The notes under the pieces were generated by a model, which saw only the letters and a list, made by a program, of their open reading frames with translations, ran no database searches and was not told where the DNA came from. 64,000 nucleotides of DNA, from the NCBI RefSeq assembly GCF_009909205.1, contig NZ_JAAAPN010000002.1, positions 310,001-374,000 on the forward strand. Direction: 5' to 3'. Both the position numbers and the translations under genes were made by a program. Source of the stretch: Aquabacterium fontiphilum. Its GTDB lineage: Bacteria; Pseudomonadota; Gammaproteobacteria; Burkholderiales; Burkholderiaceae_C. Shown piece by piece: positions 52,882 through 62,443 of this stretch (position 1 is the first letter of the stretch; each line of letters opens with the position of its first letter).

Positions 52882-53577
52882 ATGACACATCAGAAGCATT
52901 TGCCCCGGCGCGCCTGCCTGATTCTTGCTGCCAGCGCCTTGGTGGGCTTGGCGACGCCGTCCCATGCGGTGGACGCCGGTGCCGTGCAAACCTTGCGCGG
53001 CTTCGTCAAGGAAGCCCAGTCCGGTCGTGCCGCGTTCACGCAGACCGTGATTTCGCCCGATGGCAAGCGCCAACGGCGCTCGACCGGCACGCTCGAATTC
53101 CAGCGGCCAGACCGTTTCCGGTTCGCGTACACCACACCATCCGAGCAGCTCATTGTGGCCGACGGCCAGCAGGTCTGGCTGCACGATGTGGATCTGGAAC
53201 AGGTGACGGTGCGGCCGGTGGCGCAGGCCATGGGCAGCACGCCTGCGGCCATTCTCTCGTCCGAGGCGCTTGAGCGCGATTTCGTGCTCAAGGCCATCCC
53301 GGCGCCGACGGCAGGTGCGGTGTCCGCGACCCCGTCGCCAGCACCGGGGGCGCTGAAATGGGAATGGGTGGAAGCAACGCCACGTCGCAAGGACGGCGCC
53401 TTCCAGTCTGTCGAAGTGGGATTTGCCAACGGCCGCCTCGCGGCCCTGGACATCCTTGACGGGTTCGGCCAGCGCACGCGCCTGTCGTTCTCGCGTTTCG
53501 AGACCGGCGTGCGCTTTGCGCCGAACCACTTCCAGTTCACGCCACCCGCGGGGGTGGACGTGTTGCGTCAGCCCTGA
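52882..53577 (+). CDS. lolA: Outer-membrane lipoprotein carrier protein LolA
   Basis: A 231-residue periplasmic chaperone that carries lipoproteins from LolCDE to LolB. Signal peptide ends near residue 27 (LVGLATPSHA). Typical core: FTQTVISPDGKRQRRSTGTLEFQRPDRFRFAYTTPSEQLIVADGQQVWLHDVDLEQVTVR. A Pro/Ala insert near residue 145 is unusual in length. Its stop codon directly abuts the stop of the convergent helicase gene with no spacer. Confidence 0.92.
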   Translation: MTHQKHLPRRACLILAASALVGLATPSHAVDAGAVQTLRGFVKEAQSGRAAFTQTVISPDGKRQRRSTGTLEFQRPDRFRFAYTTPSEQLIVADGQQVWLHDVDLEQVTVRPVAQAMGSTPAAILSSEALERDFVLKAIPAPTAGAVSATPSPAPGALKWEWVEATPRRKDGAFQSVEVGFANGRLAALDILDGFGQRTRLSFSRFETGVRFAPNHFQFTPPAGVDVLRQP

Positions 53578-55461
53578 TCAGCCTTCGCGCTTGCCGAAAC
53601 CGGCGCGCTTCGGGCCGCCGAAGCTCGGCTTGCCGCCCTGCTTGAAGCCTGGCTTGCCACCAAACGGCTTGCGGTCACCGAACGGCTTCTTGTCGCCGAA
53701 CTTCTCACCGAACGCCTTCTTCTCGCCGAAGGGCTTGTTCTCGCCAAACGACTTGTTTTCGCCGAAGGCCTTGCGTTCGCCAAAGGTGCGTTCGCCCTGC
53801 GGCTGACGGTCACCAAACGGCTTGCCGAACGGCTTCTTGTCGTAGGGCTTACCGAAGGGCTTGTCCTGGCCGCGATCCTGGAAGCCACGGCCCGCATCGG
53901 CGCGCTGCTCGAAGCGCGGGTCAAAGCGCTGTTCGCCGCGTTGCTCGAAACGGTTGTCCGATCGGCTGTCAAAGCGGTTGTCACCACGGTGATCGCCGCG
54001 GTTGTCGAAGCGAGGCTCAGCTGCGCGATCGCGGAAGGGCGCCTCGCCGCGGCCGTCACGACGGCGGTCGTCAAAGCGGTTCTCACCCTGACCACGCGGG
54101 CCGCCAAAACGCGGACCACGGTCGTCACGATGACGTTGACCGGGCATGGGCTTGCCGAAGCGGCCGCCGGTCTTCTCAGGCGCGAGCTTGGTCTTGGGCT
54201 CCAGGCCGGCGATGACCGCCTCGGGAATGCGTTGCGTCGTGAAGCGCTCGATGCGGCGCACCATCGGGATGTCGCGGCGCTCGGCCAGCGTCAGGGCCAG
54301 GCCACTGCGGCCCGCGCGGCCGGTGCGGCCGATGCGGTGCACGTAGTCTTCGGCCTTCATCGGCATGCCGTAGTTGATCACGTGGGTGATCGTGGGCACG
54401 TCGATGCCCCGAGCGGCCACATCGGTGGCGACCAGCACGCGCAGCTGGCGCATGCGCAGCGCCTGCAGCACGCGGTTGCGACGGCCTTGCGGCATGCCGC
54501 CGTGCAGGGCTGCCACGGCGTGACCCATCTCGGCCAGGCGGTCTGCCAGCACATCGGCGTCGCGCTGCGTGCTGGTGAACACCACGGCCTGGTCCACTTC
54601 GCGCGACGTCAGCACGTGGTCCAGCAGGTCGTTCTTGTGGTGCAACGAATCGGCCACGTGCAGACGTTGCTCGATGTTGTCATGGCTGTCGGTGTGCGAG
54701 GCCACCGAGATGTCCTGCGGGTCGCGGGTCAGGCGGTGTGCCAGTTGGCCGACGTGCCCGGCGAAGGTCGCGCTGAACATCCAGGTCTTGCGCTCGGCCG
54801 GCGTCTGGGCAGCGATGGCCTCGATGTCTTCGATGAAGCCCATGTCCAGCATGCGGTCCGCCTCGTCAAGCACCAGCACCTCGAGGTTGTTCAGCACGGC
54901 AGCACCCGTACCCAGGTGGTCCAGCAGACGGCCGGGGGTGGCGATTAGCACGTCCAGCGGGCCCTTCAGCGCTTTGAGCTGGGCGCCATACGGCACGCCG
55001 CCCACGATGGTGGCCACACGCAGGCCTTGCACATGGCGGCCATAGGTCGTGGCCGCCTTGGCGACCTGCATGGCCAGTTCACGGGTGGGTGCCAGCACCA
55101 GCACGCGCGGGCCATGCACGATGCCCTTTTCGCGGCGCTTGGTGTTTTCGCCACGGGCGGCGAGCACCTGGGCCAGAGCCGGCAGCATGAACGCGGCGGT
55201 CTTGCCGCTGCCGGTCTGCGAGGCGACTTTCAGGTCGGCGCCACCCAGCGCGGCCGGGATAGCCAGGCTCTGAACAGGCGTGGGCGAGGTGTAGCCCGCA
55301 TCTGCGAGCGCGCGGCACAGCGCCTCGGGCAGACCCAGGTCGTCAAAGCGCACACCCTCGTCTTGCGCCACTTCGGGCGTGGTGGCGGTGTCCATGGGGA
55401 GCCCCTGTTCGTCCAGGGTCACGGCTTCGCGGTCGGCGGTAATTTGGTTCGAGTTCGACAT
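53578..55461 (-). CDS. DEAD-box ATP-dependent RNA helicase
   Basis: A 627-residue RhlE/DeaD-like helicase. Q motif around [19 protein letters not shown], Walker [22 protein letters not shown] (DEAD), SAT in FSATFAG, and [10 protein letters not shown]. The last ~200 residues are a disordered basic tail: Arg/Asp-rich ([14 protein letters not shown]), then repeated F-G-[E/D/K]-x-K units such as [16 protein letters not shown], likely RNA binding. Start at [13 protein letters not shown] long leader with hairpins suggests cold or self control. No terminator separates it from lolA. Confidence 0.93.
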   Translation of the reverse strand: MSNSNQITADREAVTLDEQGLPMDTATTPEVAQDEGVRFDDLGLPEALCRALADAGYTSPTPVQSLAIPAALGGADLKVASQTGSGKTAAFMLPALAQVLAARGENTKRREKGIVHGPRVLVLAPTRELAMQVAKAATTYGRHVQGLRVATIVGGVPYGAQLKALKGPLDVLIATPGRLLDHLGTGAAVLNNLEVLVLDEADRMLDMGFIEDIEAIAAQTPAERKTWMFSATFAGHVGQLAHRLTRDPQDISVASHTDSHDNIEQRLHVADSLHHKNDLLDHVLTSREVDQAVVFTSTQRDADVLADRLAEMGHAVAALHGGMPQGRRNRVLQALRMRQLRVLVATDVAARGIDVPTITHVINYGMPMKAEDYVHRIGRTGRAGRSGLALTLAERRDIPMVRRIERFTTQRIPEAVIAGLEPKTKLAPEKTGGRFGKPMPGQRHRDDRGPRFGGPRGQGENRFDDRRRDGRGEAPFRDRAAEPRFDNRGDHRGDNRFDSRSDNRFEQRGEQRFDPRFEQRADAGRGFQDRGQDKPFGKPYDKKPFGKPFGDRQPQGERTFGERKAFGENKSFGENKPFGEKKAFGEKFGDKKPFGDRKPFGGKPGFKQGGKPSFGGPKRAGFGKREG

Positions 55462-55862
55462 CACAACTTTCTCAAGCAAAAGCGGCCCAGCGACCTCACA
55501 AGGAGGTCGACAAAGGGCCATAACGCAGCGTGGTTCCAGCACGGAACGCGCGTCAGGGCAGGTCGCTGTGGAACGTGTCCAGACTTCGTGGCAAGGGGCC
55601 AGTCGTGCTTGCACGCTGGGGTACCCGGACGGGGCCACGTCGAGTCGGCTGAAAGCGACGGCATCGCCGCCAACCGGAACTCAAGACACGTTGAAATCGG
55701 TTGCGATGCGCTGTCTGGATGACAGGTGCAACCCGGCTTGAAAAAGGTCAGTGGGGATGAACGAATCTGCGGATCAAGCCGCAGAAGCTCGCATTGTGGC
55801 AGATCGGCGCGGTTTTGCCTAGGGGTTACCCTGTTTGCGGGGGCTGCTGCCAAAATGGGGGC
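55462..55862. other. 401-base divergent intergenic region with two hairpins
   Basis: Between the leftward helicase and rightward rarA. CGACCTC-ACAAG-GAGGTCG (55491-55509) lies in the helicase leader about 30 bases from its start. TCTGCGG-ATCAAG-CCGCAGA (55766-55785) lies nearer rarA. I see no gene in it; frames that run across it are extensions of its neighbours without start support. Promoters could not be placed with confidence. Confidence 0.5.
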
Positions 55863-57215
55863 ATGCAAGAGACCCTCTCGCTCGACCTTCCGGAGCCGCC
55901 CGGTCGCCCCACGCGGGCTGATTCAGGGCCCGCCGGCCCTGCTGCGGACCCGACGACTGCACCGCTGGCCGAGCGCCTGCGTCCGCAGACGCTGGACGAT
56001 GTCGTGGGGCAGGATCACCTGTTGGGCGCAGGACAACCGCTGCGTGTCGCGTTCGAGTCCGGTCAGCCGCACTCGATGATCCTGTGGGGCCCGCCCGGCG
56101 TGGGCAAGACCACGCTGGCACGCCTGATGGCCCATGCGTTTGACGCGCAGTTTCTGGCCATCTCGGCTGTGTTGGGTGGGGTCAAGGACATCCGGGAAGC
56201 CGTCGAACAGGCGCAGCTTGCCCGGCGCGCCGGACGCCGCACCATCGTCTTCGTTGACGAGGTCCATCGATTCAACAAGGCGCAGCAGGATGCTTTTCTG
56301 CCGCACGTCGAATCCGGCCTGTTCACCTTCATCGGTGCCACGACCGAGAACCCTTCGTTCGAGGTCAACGCCGCCTTGTTGTCGCGCGCCACGGTGCATG
56401 TGCTGCGGTCCATGGATGATGCGGCCATGGCGCGCCTGCTGGACAAAGCCCGCACGGCCATCGCCGGGCCGGCGCTGACGCCAGCCGCGCGCGAGCGCCT
56501 GATCGCATACGCAGACGGTGACGCACGGCGACTGATTAACACCTATGAAACCTTGGCCGGCTTGCTGCGGGGCCGGGACGAGGTCGACGAAGCCATGCTG
56601 CAGCAGGCCCTGGGCGAGCAGCTGCGACGCTACGACAAAGGCGGCGACCAGTTCTACGACACCATCTCGGCGTTGCACAAGTCTGTCCGAGGCTCCGACC
56701 CGGACGCGGCGCTGTACTGGTTCGTGCGGATGCTGGATGGCGGTGTCGACCCGCGCTACATCGTGCGCCGCCTCATCCGAATGGCCAGCGAAGACATTGG
56801 CCTGGCCGACCCGCGGGCGCTGCGCATGGCCCTGGATGCAGCCGAGACCTATGAGCGCCTGGGCTCGCCCGAAGGCGAGCTGACGCTGGCGCAGTGCGTG
56901 CTGTACCTCGCCATCGCGCCCAAGAGCAATGCGGCTTACATCGCCTACAAGTCGGCGCGCGCCTGGGTGCAGCAGGACGTCAGCCGACCGGTGCCCATGC
57001 ATCTGCGCAATGCACCGACCAAGCTGATGAAAGAGTTGGGGCACGGCCACGGTTACCGCTACGCCCACGATGAGCCGGGCGGCGTGGCCGCTGGTGAGCG
57101 GTATCTGCCCGATGGGATGACGGCGCAGCGCTTTTACGAGCCCGTACCGCGCGGGCTGGAGATCAAGATCGGCGAGCGACTGGCGCAGCTGCGGGCGCAG
57201 ATACAGGAAACATGA
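55863..57215 (+). CDS. rarA: Replication-associated recombination protein RarA (MgsA)
   Basis: A 450-residue AAA+ ATPase that acts at stalled replication forks with SSB. LAERLRPQTLDDVVGQDHLL, Walker A WGPPGVGKTTLARL, Walker B FVDEVHRFNKAQQDAFLPHVE, sensor FIGATTENPSFEVNAALLSR, and the C-terminal tetramerisation region (DALYWFVRMLDGGVDPRYIVRRL) are all present. ATG at 55863 gives an N-terminus with a short Pro/Ala leader. In Burkholderiales rarA follows ftsK and lolA, as here. Confidence 0.95.
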   Translation: MQETLSLDLPEPPGRPTRADSGPAGPAADPTTAPLAERLRPQTLDDVVGQDHLLGAGQPLRVAFESGQPHSMILWGPPGVGKTTLARLMAHAFDAQFLAISAVLGGVKDIREAVEQAQLARRAGRRTIVFVDEVHRFNKAQQDAFLPHVESGLFTFIGATTENPSFEVNAALLSRATVHVLRSMDDAAMARLLDKARTAIAGPALTPAARERLIAYADGDARRLINTYETLAGLLRGRDEVDEAMLQQALGEQLRRYDKGGDQFYDTISALHKSVRGSDPDAALYWFVRMLDGGVDPRYIVRRLIRMASEDIGLADPRALRMALDAAETYERLGSPEGELTLAQCVLYLAIAPKSNAAYIAYKSARAWVQQDVSRPVPMHLRNAPTKLMKELGHGHGYRYAHDEPGGVAAGERYLPDGMTAQRFYEPVPRGLEIKIGERLAQLRAQIQET

Positions 57216-57275
57216 CCAAATGCCCCCACAAGGGGGTATCGATTCGGATGCTGCGAGCATTCAGAATGCGCGCTC

Positions 57276-58844
57276 ATGATCCCTAGCAGTGCCTTGACAC
57301 AATTCGGCAGAGCCGCGGCGCTCGTTATCGCGGGAGCAGTTAAGGCGTTTGGTTTCGCCCCTTATGACCTGTGGGGCGTGGCAGTGCTTTCCTACGTCAC
57401 GCTTTTCTATATCTTGGCGCGAAGTGAGTCAGTGGCGCGCACGGCGATTTACGCGCTGATTTTCTTCTGCGCGTCGCAGCTGTCGGGGCACCACTGGATA
57501 CTTCACGCACTGAGTGCCGAGGTGGGATGGCCAGATACCTACTCAATCGTCGTGCTGTTCCTGCTGGCGCTCTACTTGGCGCTGCCGGTGGCATTGGCTT
57601 TAGCCATCTGGCGTGCGCTTTATCACAGTCTTAGGCGGCGTATTGCCTGGACTGTATGGCTTGGGGCCGCGGCATGGTTCCTGATGATCGGCGAGTTCGT
57701 GCGTAGCTGGGCTTTCGGCGGCTTTTCCTCGTTGTTCATGGGTTACGTCGCGCTGGAAACGCCGCTCGCGGGCGTTTTTCCTATTGGCAGCGTATGGGGA
57801 GCAGGGTGGGCCTTGCTCATCACCGCCTATGCGATCTACCTCTGGCTTGAGCCGAGAGCAGTTGCCCCGCTGGCCCTCAAGCTGGTCGTACTTGTCGTGG
57901 CGACCGTTTTGTGGGCTGGTGGCTGGTGGAGCGCGCAGCGTGAATGGGTGCACGTGGATGGCGCGCCGCTGCGTGTCACGCTTCTACAGACCGACATACC
58001 GCAAGGGGACAAGTTCAACGAGCAGAAGATGGGCCAACTATGGGCCCAGATCAAGCAGCTTGCCGCGCAAGCAGAGGGGCAACTCTGGGTGGCGCCAGAA
58101 ACCGCCATACCGGTTCTTCTGGCAGACGTTCCAATTGACGTCCATCGGGCGATCAGTAGCCGGCTGGGGCGCCTTCAGGCCCGAGGCTACTTCGGCGCCC
58201 CAGTCGAGCAGCATGGGAGCCTGTACAACGCCGTGGTGGAATTTGGCGCCGAGGGGCCGACAGGTCTCGCATATCGCAAGGCGGTGCTGATGCCTTTCGG
58301 TGAGTACGTGCCCCGTGGCTTCGGGTGGCTGGCGCCTGCCCTGGACATCCCTCTGAAAGACCTGAGCCCCGCGCCAGACGACGCACCGGCTGACATGAGC
58401 TTCAGTGCCACGCGTCTCGCTTTCTTGGTTTGTCATGAAGACCTTGATCCAGCGCTTGGGCGCCGTGCCGCAGCGCACGCCGGCTTGATACTGAACCCCA
58501 CAAATCTTGCCTGGTTTGATAGCTTGGCAGGCAAACAGCGTTTGCAGATCTCTCGTGTCAGAGCGGCAGAGGTGGGAAGACCGGTGCTGCGAGCGGCGAA
58601 TCGCGAAGGGTCCGCTGTCATTGATCACAGGGGCCGCGTGTTGGTCCAGGCACCGGCGGGCGCCCGCGCATTGCAGGCCGAAGTGTGGCCCGCCCACGGA
58701 TCAACACCGTTCTCGCAAGCTGGCCTGCTCGGGGTGCTTCTGATTGTTGCCGCTGCGCAGGCGACCCTTACGTTCGCTTACGGGTTTATCGCCGGAATCC
58801 CCAAGGAGGGGGAGGGCTCCCCCAGCTCGACCTCAATAGCATAG
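57276..58844 (+). CDS. Apolipoprotein N-acyltransferase (Lnt)-like protein
   Basis: A 522-residue membrane enzyme. About six hydrophobic helices (residues 10-225) precede a nitrilase-fold periplasmic domain and a last helix near residue 490. The catalytic triad of Lnt is kept: E275 (APETAIP), K335 (YRKAVLMPFGEY) and C386 (VCHEDLDP). Lnt adds the third acyl chain to lipoproteins. It lies directly before the Tad pilus genes rather than beside corC/ybeX, so it may be an extra, locus-specific copy. GC is lower than in rarA upstream. Confidence 0.82.
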   Translation: MIPSSALTQFGRAAALVIAGAVKAFGFAPYDLWGVAVLSYVTLFYILARSESVARTAIYALIFFCASQLSGHHWILHALSAEVGWPDTYSIVVLFLLALYLALPVALALAIWRALYHSLRRRIAWTVWLGAAAWFLMIGEFVRSWAFGGFSSLFMGYVALETPLAGVFPIGSVWGAGWALLITAYAIYLWLEPRAVAPLALKLVVLVVATVLWAGGWWSAQREWVHVDGAPLRVTLLQTDIPQGDKFNEQKMGQLWAQIKQLAAQAEGQLWVAPETAIPVLLADVPIDVHRAISSRLGRLQARGYFGAPVEQHGSLYNAVVEFGAEGPTGLAYRKAVLMPFGEYVPRGFGWLAPALDIPLKDLSPAPDDAPADMSFSATRLAFLVCHEDLDPALGRRAAAHAGLILNPTNLAWFDSLAGKQRLQISRVRAAEVGRPVLRAANREGSAVIDHRGRVLVQAPAGARALQAEVWPAHGSTPFSQAGLLGVLLIVAAAQATLTFAYGFIAGIPKEGEGSPSSTSIA

Positions 58845-58888
58845 GCGTGCTGTTTTTAACACTCAACTTCGTACACCAAGGGGTCAAC

Positions 58889-59158
58889 ATGAGCAAGCAA
58901 TCCGTTAAGAAGTCACAACGCGGTCAGGGCATGACTGAGTACATCGTCATCGTCGCACTGATCGCCGTGGCGGCTATCGCCACCTACCAGTTCTTCGGTC
59001 AAACCGTGCGCACACAAACCGCTGGTATGGCGCAGGAATTGGCAGGCCGCTCCGCCCAGCAGACGATCCGTGCTGCAGGCGACAACGCCCAACAGGCCGT
59101 CCAAGAGGGCAACCGAGCCAAAGGCCTCAACGCCTACAACAACGAAGCTGCTCGCTGA
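58889..59158 (+). CDS. flp: Flp-type pilin
   Basis: An 89-residue prepilin. Cleavage after G12 (QRG/QGMTEYIVIVALIAVAAI) puts Glu at +5 and Tyr at +6, the Flp class signature, followed by a 20-residue hydrophobic helix. The mature tail (TAGMAQELAGRSAQQTIRAAGDNAQQAVQEGNRAKG) is longer than in most Flp pilins (usually 50-70 residues in total). It would be the major subunit of the Tad pilus. AAGGGG lies before the ATG. Confidence 0.88.
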   Translation: MSKQSVKKSQRGQGMTEYIVIVALIAVAAIATYQFFGQTVRTQTAGMAQELAGRSAQQTIRAAGDNAQQAVQEGNRAKGLNAYNNEAAR

Positions 59159-59223
59159 GTCAAGTGTCATGTCTTATTGATGTGGTCACCATGCATGCGT
59201 CCAACCCCCGCAGGGGTTGGTCC

Positions 59224-60633
59224 GTGAAACATGAGCGACGCCATCAACGCGGTCAGGCAATGGTCTTCGGGCTGTTCGTGCTGGTGGCGGGGCTGGCGTC
59301 TCTATTCTTCATGTTCAACGCGGGCCAGCTGGTTCATGACAAAGGCAAGCTGGTTAACACAGCTGATGCGGTCGCGTACAGCGCTGGGGTGATGCATGCC
59401 CGCGCGCTGAACTACGCTGCCTACACCAACCGCGCATTGTTGGCCAATGAAATGACGGTGGCGCACGTCGTCAGCGTGTCTTCGTGGCTCAGATTCATGG
59501 AGCGGCATGCGGTAATGGCCAACGCGTTCAACTGTCGCACGCCCTATAACCTTCCCTTTGCAGACTCTATGGCACGTTATGGGTTGGTGTGCATGGCGCT
59601 AGCCAACGCACAGCTCCAAATCAGCCAAGGGTCAATGAATTTTGGGTGGATTGCCGGCCCCCTTTTGGGGTTTGTCGAGGCATCAAAGCTAGCCCTCCAG
59701 GCAGGGCAGACCGCCATGCTGGCGCGGATGATTCCAGAGCGGCAACGCGTGATGCAGGAGGTGGCTGACGCCAACTTCAGAGACGACGGCGCAGTCGAGG
59801 TTCAAGTTCTGACTGACGACTACGCTCTGTTTGATGGCGCGCCTCTGTTGAGATCGAACACTGGCGACAGACGGGTTCGCTTCGCGGACGCTGCGCGACA
59901 AAGCGCATCTCGAGACAGCTTCATGAATAGCCGACGTTGGCGCGACGAAAGTCTTCTGCCAAGCTGTTTTGGCACAAATGGAATTCGGCGTAACCGGGTT
60001 GACCGTGCCGGGGGCACTTCGCTGATTGGACTTGATGAATGGAAGGCCATTGACTCGGCGTCGCGCTACACATATCGCCACGACAAACGTGGGAGGTGTG
60101 TGCAGCGCCGCGAGCAGGTCATTGCGGGGGGACGGGGGGCAGCCTACCGTGACGCTGACGTTGAGTCCAACAATCGAACTGCATTTGGGCGCTCCCGTGC
60201 TATCAACCCGCGTGCTAGTCGATCCGCTTCGTCGAGTGGCGATTGGCGGATTTATTCAGGCTTGCCAACCTTCTTGTCTTTGTCGGATCGTGCGCAGGCC
60301 TATTCGCCTACCAATGCCAATCCCGATCGCCGGGCGGTGAATGTGCGCTTCTCTGTGCGACTGGCCCGTCGCCCTGCAGAAATCCGAAACTCGGAAGGGC
60401 GGTCATTGATCCGATCGTCGCCAGACCCGGTCTATGGCATTAACAGCTACCGTGGCGCGCCGCTGCGCGGGCGTTATACGGCTGTCTCTACCTCTGAAGT
60501 GTTTTTTGATCGTCCTTCAGCTCGCCAAGATGGTCGGACAGAACTTGCCAACGCCTTCAATCCTTATTGGCAGGTCAGGCTGGTGCGATCCGAGGCGGCC
60601 ATCGCAGCTGCCACGGCCCTGCAAATAAACTGA
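59224..60633 (+). CDS. TadG-like pilus assembly protein
   Basis: A 469-residue protein with a prepilin-type N-terminus (RHQRG/QAMVFGLFVLVAGLASLFFMFNAGQLVHDKGKLVNTADAVAYSAGV), the Flp-assembly TadG-type domain. It lacks the Glu +5 that the neighbours have (Phe instead). The rest is Arg-rich, with no von Willebrand domain that I can see. GTG at 59224 has AGGGG nine bases upstream; ATG at 59191 and GTG at 59164 are alternatives. It probably forms a minor inner-membrane part of the Tad machine. Confidence 0.75.
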   Translation: MKHERRHQRGQAMVFGLFVLVAGLASLFFMFNAGQLVHDKGKLVNTADAVAYSAGVMHARALNYAAYTNRALLANEMTVAHVVSVSSWLRFMERHAVMANAFNCRTPYNLPFADSMARYGLVCMALANAQLQISQGSMNFGWIAGPLLGFVEASKLALQAGQTAMLARMIPERQRVMQEVADANFRDDGAVEVQVLTDDYALFDGAPLLRSNTGDRRVRFADAARQSASRDSFMNSRRWRDESLLPSCFGTNGIRRNRVDRAGGTSLIGLDEWKAIDSASRYTYRHDKRGRCVQRREQVIAGGRGAAYRDADVESNNRTAFGRSRAINPRASRSASSSGDWRIYSGLPTFLSLSDRAQAYSPTNANPDRRAVNVRFSVRLARRPAEIRNSEGRSLIRSSPDPVYGINSYRGAPLRGRYTAVSTSEVFFDRPSARQDGRTELANAFNPYWQVRLVRSEAAIAAATALQIN

Positions 60634-60646
60634 AAGGTGTGGCGAA

Positions 60647-61627
60647 ATGTTTGCTGTGCCACTGATTTTTGCATGGAGGATGGGTGTCCCGGGCCTTTGC
60701 GTGGTTGCGGGAGCGCTGATCTCCGTCGCCGTTCCGTTTGGTGCCAATGCCACGACCGCTGCAGAGAGGCGCCTGCTTGCTATCGAGGCGCCACATGAGG
60801 CAGTCGTCTCGGGAACGAAAATGCGCGCTCACTGGGTTCGGCAGATCATTTTCCCGGGCGATGCCAAAAGCCGCGAGGGGGCATTGGAGTTGAAGCGGCA
60901 GTATGAGGAATGCGCTCGCACGGCATCACCTCGTGCCACAGTCAAGCCCGTCCAAGAGTGGCCCGAACGTTCGGCTTTCTCAATCAAAGACTTTTATCTC
61001 GCTGAGGGCGTATTTGTAGAGTACGGGTACTCTGTGAGCTACATGGTTGGGCCGACTGCAGATTTCGGGTGTCAGTTGGCTGAGGTTACTCAATTTGAGG
61101 CGCGTGGGCGCCTATTGTCCGAGAAAGGGCTGTGTTCCTTTGACTTGTCCTCCAAGAAGGCCGATGGTGAATGCAGGGCGCAATTGGCAAAGGCTTCTTC
61201 GACGCCCGCGGCAAGGGCGCGGCGCATAGTTCCTGCGCGTAACCCGGCCATGCCCGGCGCTGTGCTGGGGCTTTTTAGCGTAACCGAGGAAGTAAAGCGG
61301 GTTAACAGAGTGCCCTGTAGAGTGGTCAAAGCAAGGTTCGGAGAGAGTTCAATATCGCATTGCTTCGCCCAGATGGGAACCTTTAAAGGCTTTCACGCCG
61401 GCGCCCCGCGCCCGGATGACACTATTGCTTTGAGTTTGGAAGATGTCCACGAAGACGCATCGGGCGTTTATTTCGAAGGGCGCGCATTGAAAGCGGTTCC
61501 GGATATGCTCATCTCGGCGGCGGTTTTCTTTCCTTTCCTCAATGGTGGTTTCGACATCTCTGAGTCATCCTCCTTTTCAGGTGGTTTCTATTCCGATGAT
61601 GAAGGCCCAGACGAGGTGGCTGAATGA
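60647..61627 (+). CDS. Unrecognised exported protein in Tad locus
   Basis: A 326-residue protein with an N-terminal hydrophobic stretch (VPGLCVVAGALISVAVPFGANA), likely a signal peptide or anchor. The body has few Cys (YEECARTA, DFGCQLAE, GLCSFDLSS, VPCRVVKA, SHCFAQMG) that could form disulfides, and ends in an acidic Ser/Gly-rich tail. I do not recognise a family. It lies between two prepilin-like genes and overlaps the next by ATGA, so it is very likely part of the Tad operon. Confidence 0.7.
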   Translation: MFAVPLIFAWRMGVPGLCVVAGALISVAVPFGANATTAAERRLLAIEAPHEAVVSGTKMRAHWVRQIIFPGDAKSREGALELKRQYEECARTASPRATVKPVQEWPERSAFSIKDFYLAEGVFVEYGYSVSYMVGPTADFGCQLAEVTQFEARGRLLSEKGLCSFDLSSKKADGECRAQLAKASSTPAARARRIVPARNPAMPGAVLGLFSVTEEVKRVNRVPCRVVKARFGESSISHCFAQMGTFKGFHAGAPRPDDTIALSLEDVHEDASGVYFEGRALKAVPDMLISAAVFFPFLNGGFDISESSSFSGGFYSDDEGPDEVAE

Positions 61628-62433
61628 GGCGTCGTCACCCTCATTATCCGCGGCGTGCGAAAGGTCAGGCACTCACAGAGTTCCTGGTTGCTGCGCTGGC
61701 ACTCGTTCCGCTATTTCTGTTGGTGCCCATGATCGCGAAGTATCAGGACGTATCGCATAGCACACTGATGGCGAGTCGTTATGTGGCTTTTGAGGCCACT
61801 AATAGACACCCCGGCATCAGTTCATGGAAACCTGAGGCCCAGCTCGCACAAGAAGTGAGGCGGCGCTTCTTTAGCAACAGCGACGCACCCATCAAGACCG
61901 GTGATTCGGCAGGAAATTTTGACGCCCATCGGAACCTGATGTGGACCGATGGCTTTGGGAACCACCTGCTCCGGGACGTGGATAGGGACGTCACGGTGAC
62001 GTTCGGCCCCTCTCGAAGCGCCTCCCATACCGGTGCTTTTTCCGCGGCGCGGGACGGGCGACCTTTCCTAGAGTTTGGCCGTTTCGGGCTTTCTCGCCAA
62101 GGAATCTACACAGCCAATGTGAGCGTGTCTCTTGCAAACCTTCCTGGCGGCTTGAGGTTCATCCAACCGTTCGACGACATCAATCTCGTGATCACTAGAT
62201 CATCGAGTCTGCTGATCGACGGGTGGGCGTCTCCCTCCCCGCAGGAGACACAACAGCGCCTCACTAATACTGCAGTCAATCCTGGCAGAGCGTTGGCTAA
62301 TTTTTCAACGTTTCTTGACCCTGTCGTGATGGCACTAGACGGTAGCGCGGTGGGTTTGGGAAATATCCGCGCTCCCCGGCTTGGTCAACTGGACTATTGG
62401 CGCGACGTGGTGCCTTCAGACCGATTGCGCTGA
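61624..62433 (+). CDS. TadE-like minor pseudopilin
   Basis: A 269-residue protein with type III signal: RRAKG/QALTEFLVAALALVPLFLLVPMIAKYQ, giving Glu +5 and Phe +6 after cleavage. The TadE-like helix is followed by an extracytoplasmic region of about 230 residues. Larger than typical TadE (~150-200). It overlaps the preceding gene as ATGA. A role in Tad pilus biogenesis is inferred from the signal and position. Confidence 0.78.
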   Translation: MRRRHPHYPRRAKGQALTEFLVAALALVPLFLLVPMIAKYQDVSHSTLMASRYVAFEATNRHPGISSWKPEAQLAQEVRRRFFSNSDAPIKTGDSAGNFDAHRNLMWTDGFGNHLLRDVDRDVTVTFGPSRSASHTGAFSAARDGRPFLEFGRFGLSRQGIYTANVSVSLANLPGGLRFIQPFDDINLVITRSSSLLIDGWASPSPQETQQRLTNTAVNPGRALANFSTFLDPVVMALDGSAVGLGNIRAPRLGQLDYWRDVVPSDRLR

Positions 62434-62443
62434 CATCGTTCTC

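Noticed and set aside
57223-57236. CCCCC-ACAA-GGGGG hairpin after rarA as a terminator
   Set aside because: Short five-base stem and no T tract; it may still fold but does not qualify as a terminator.
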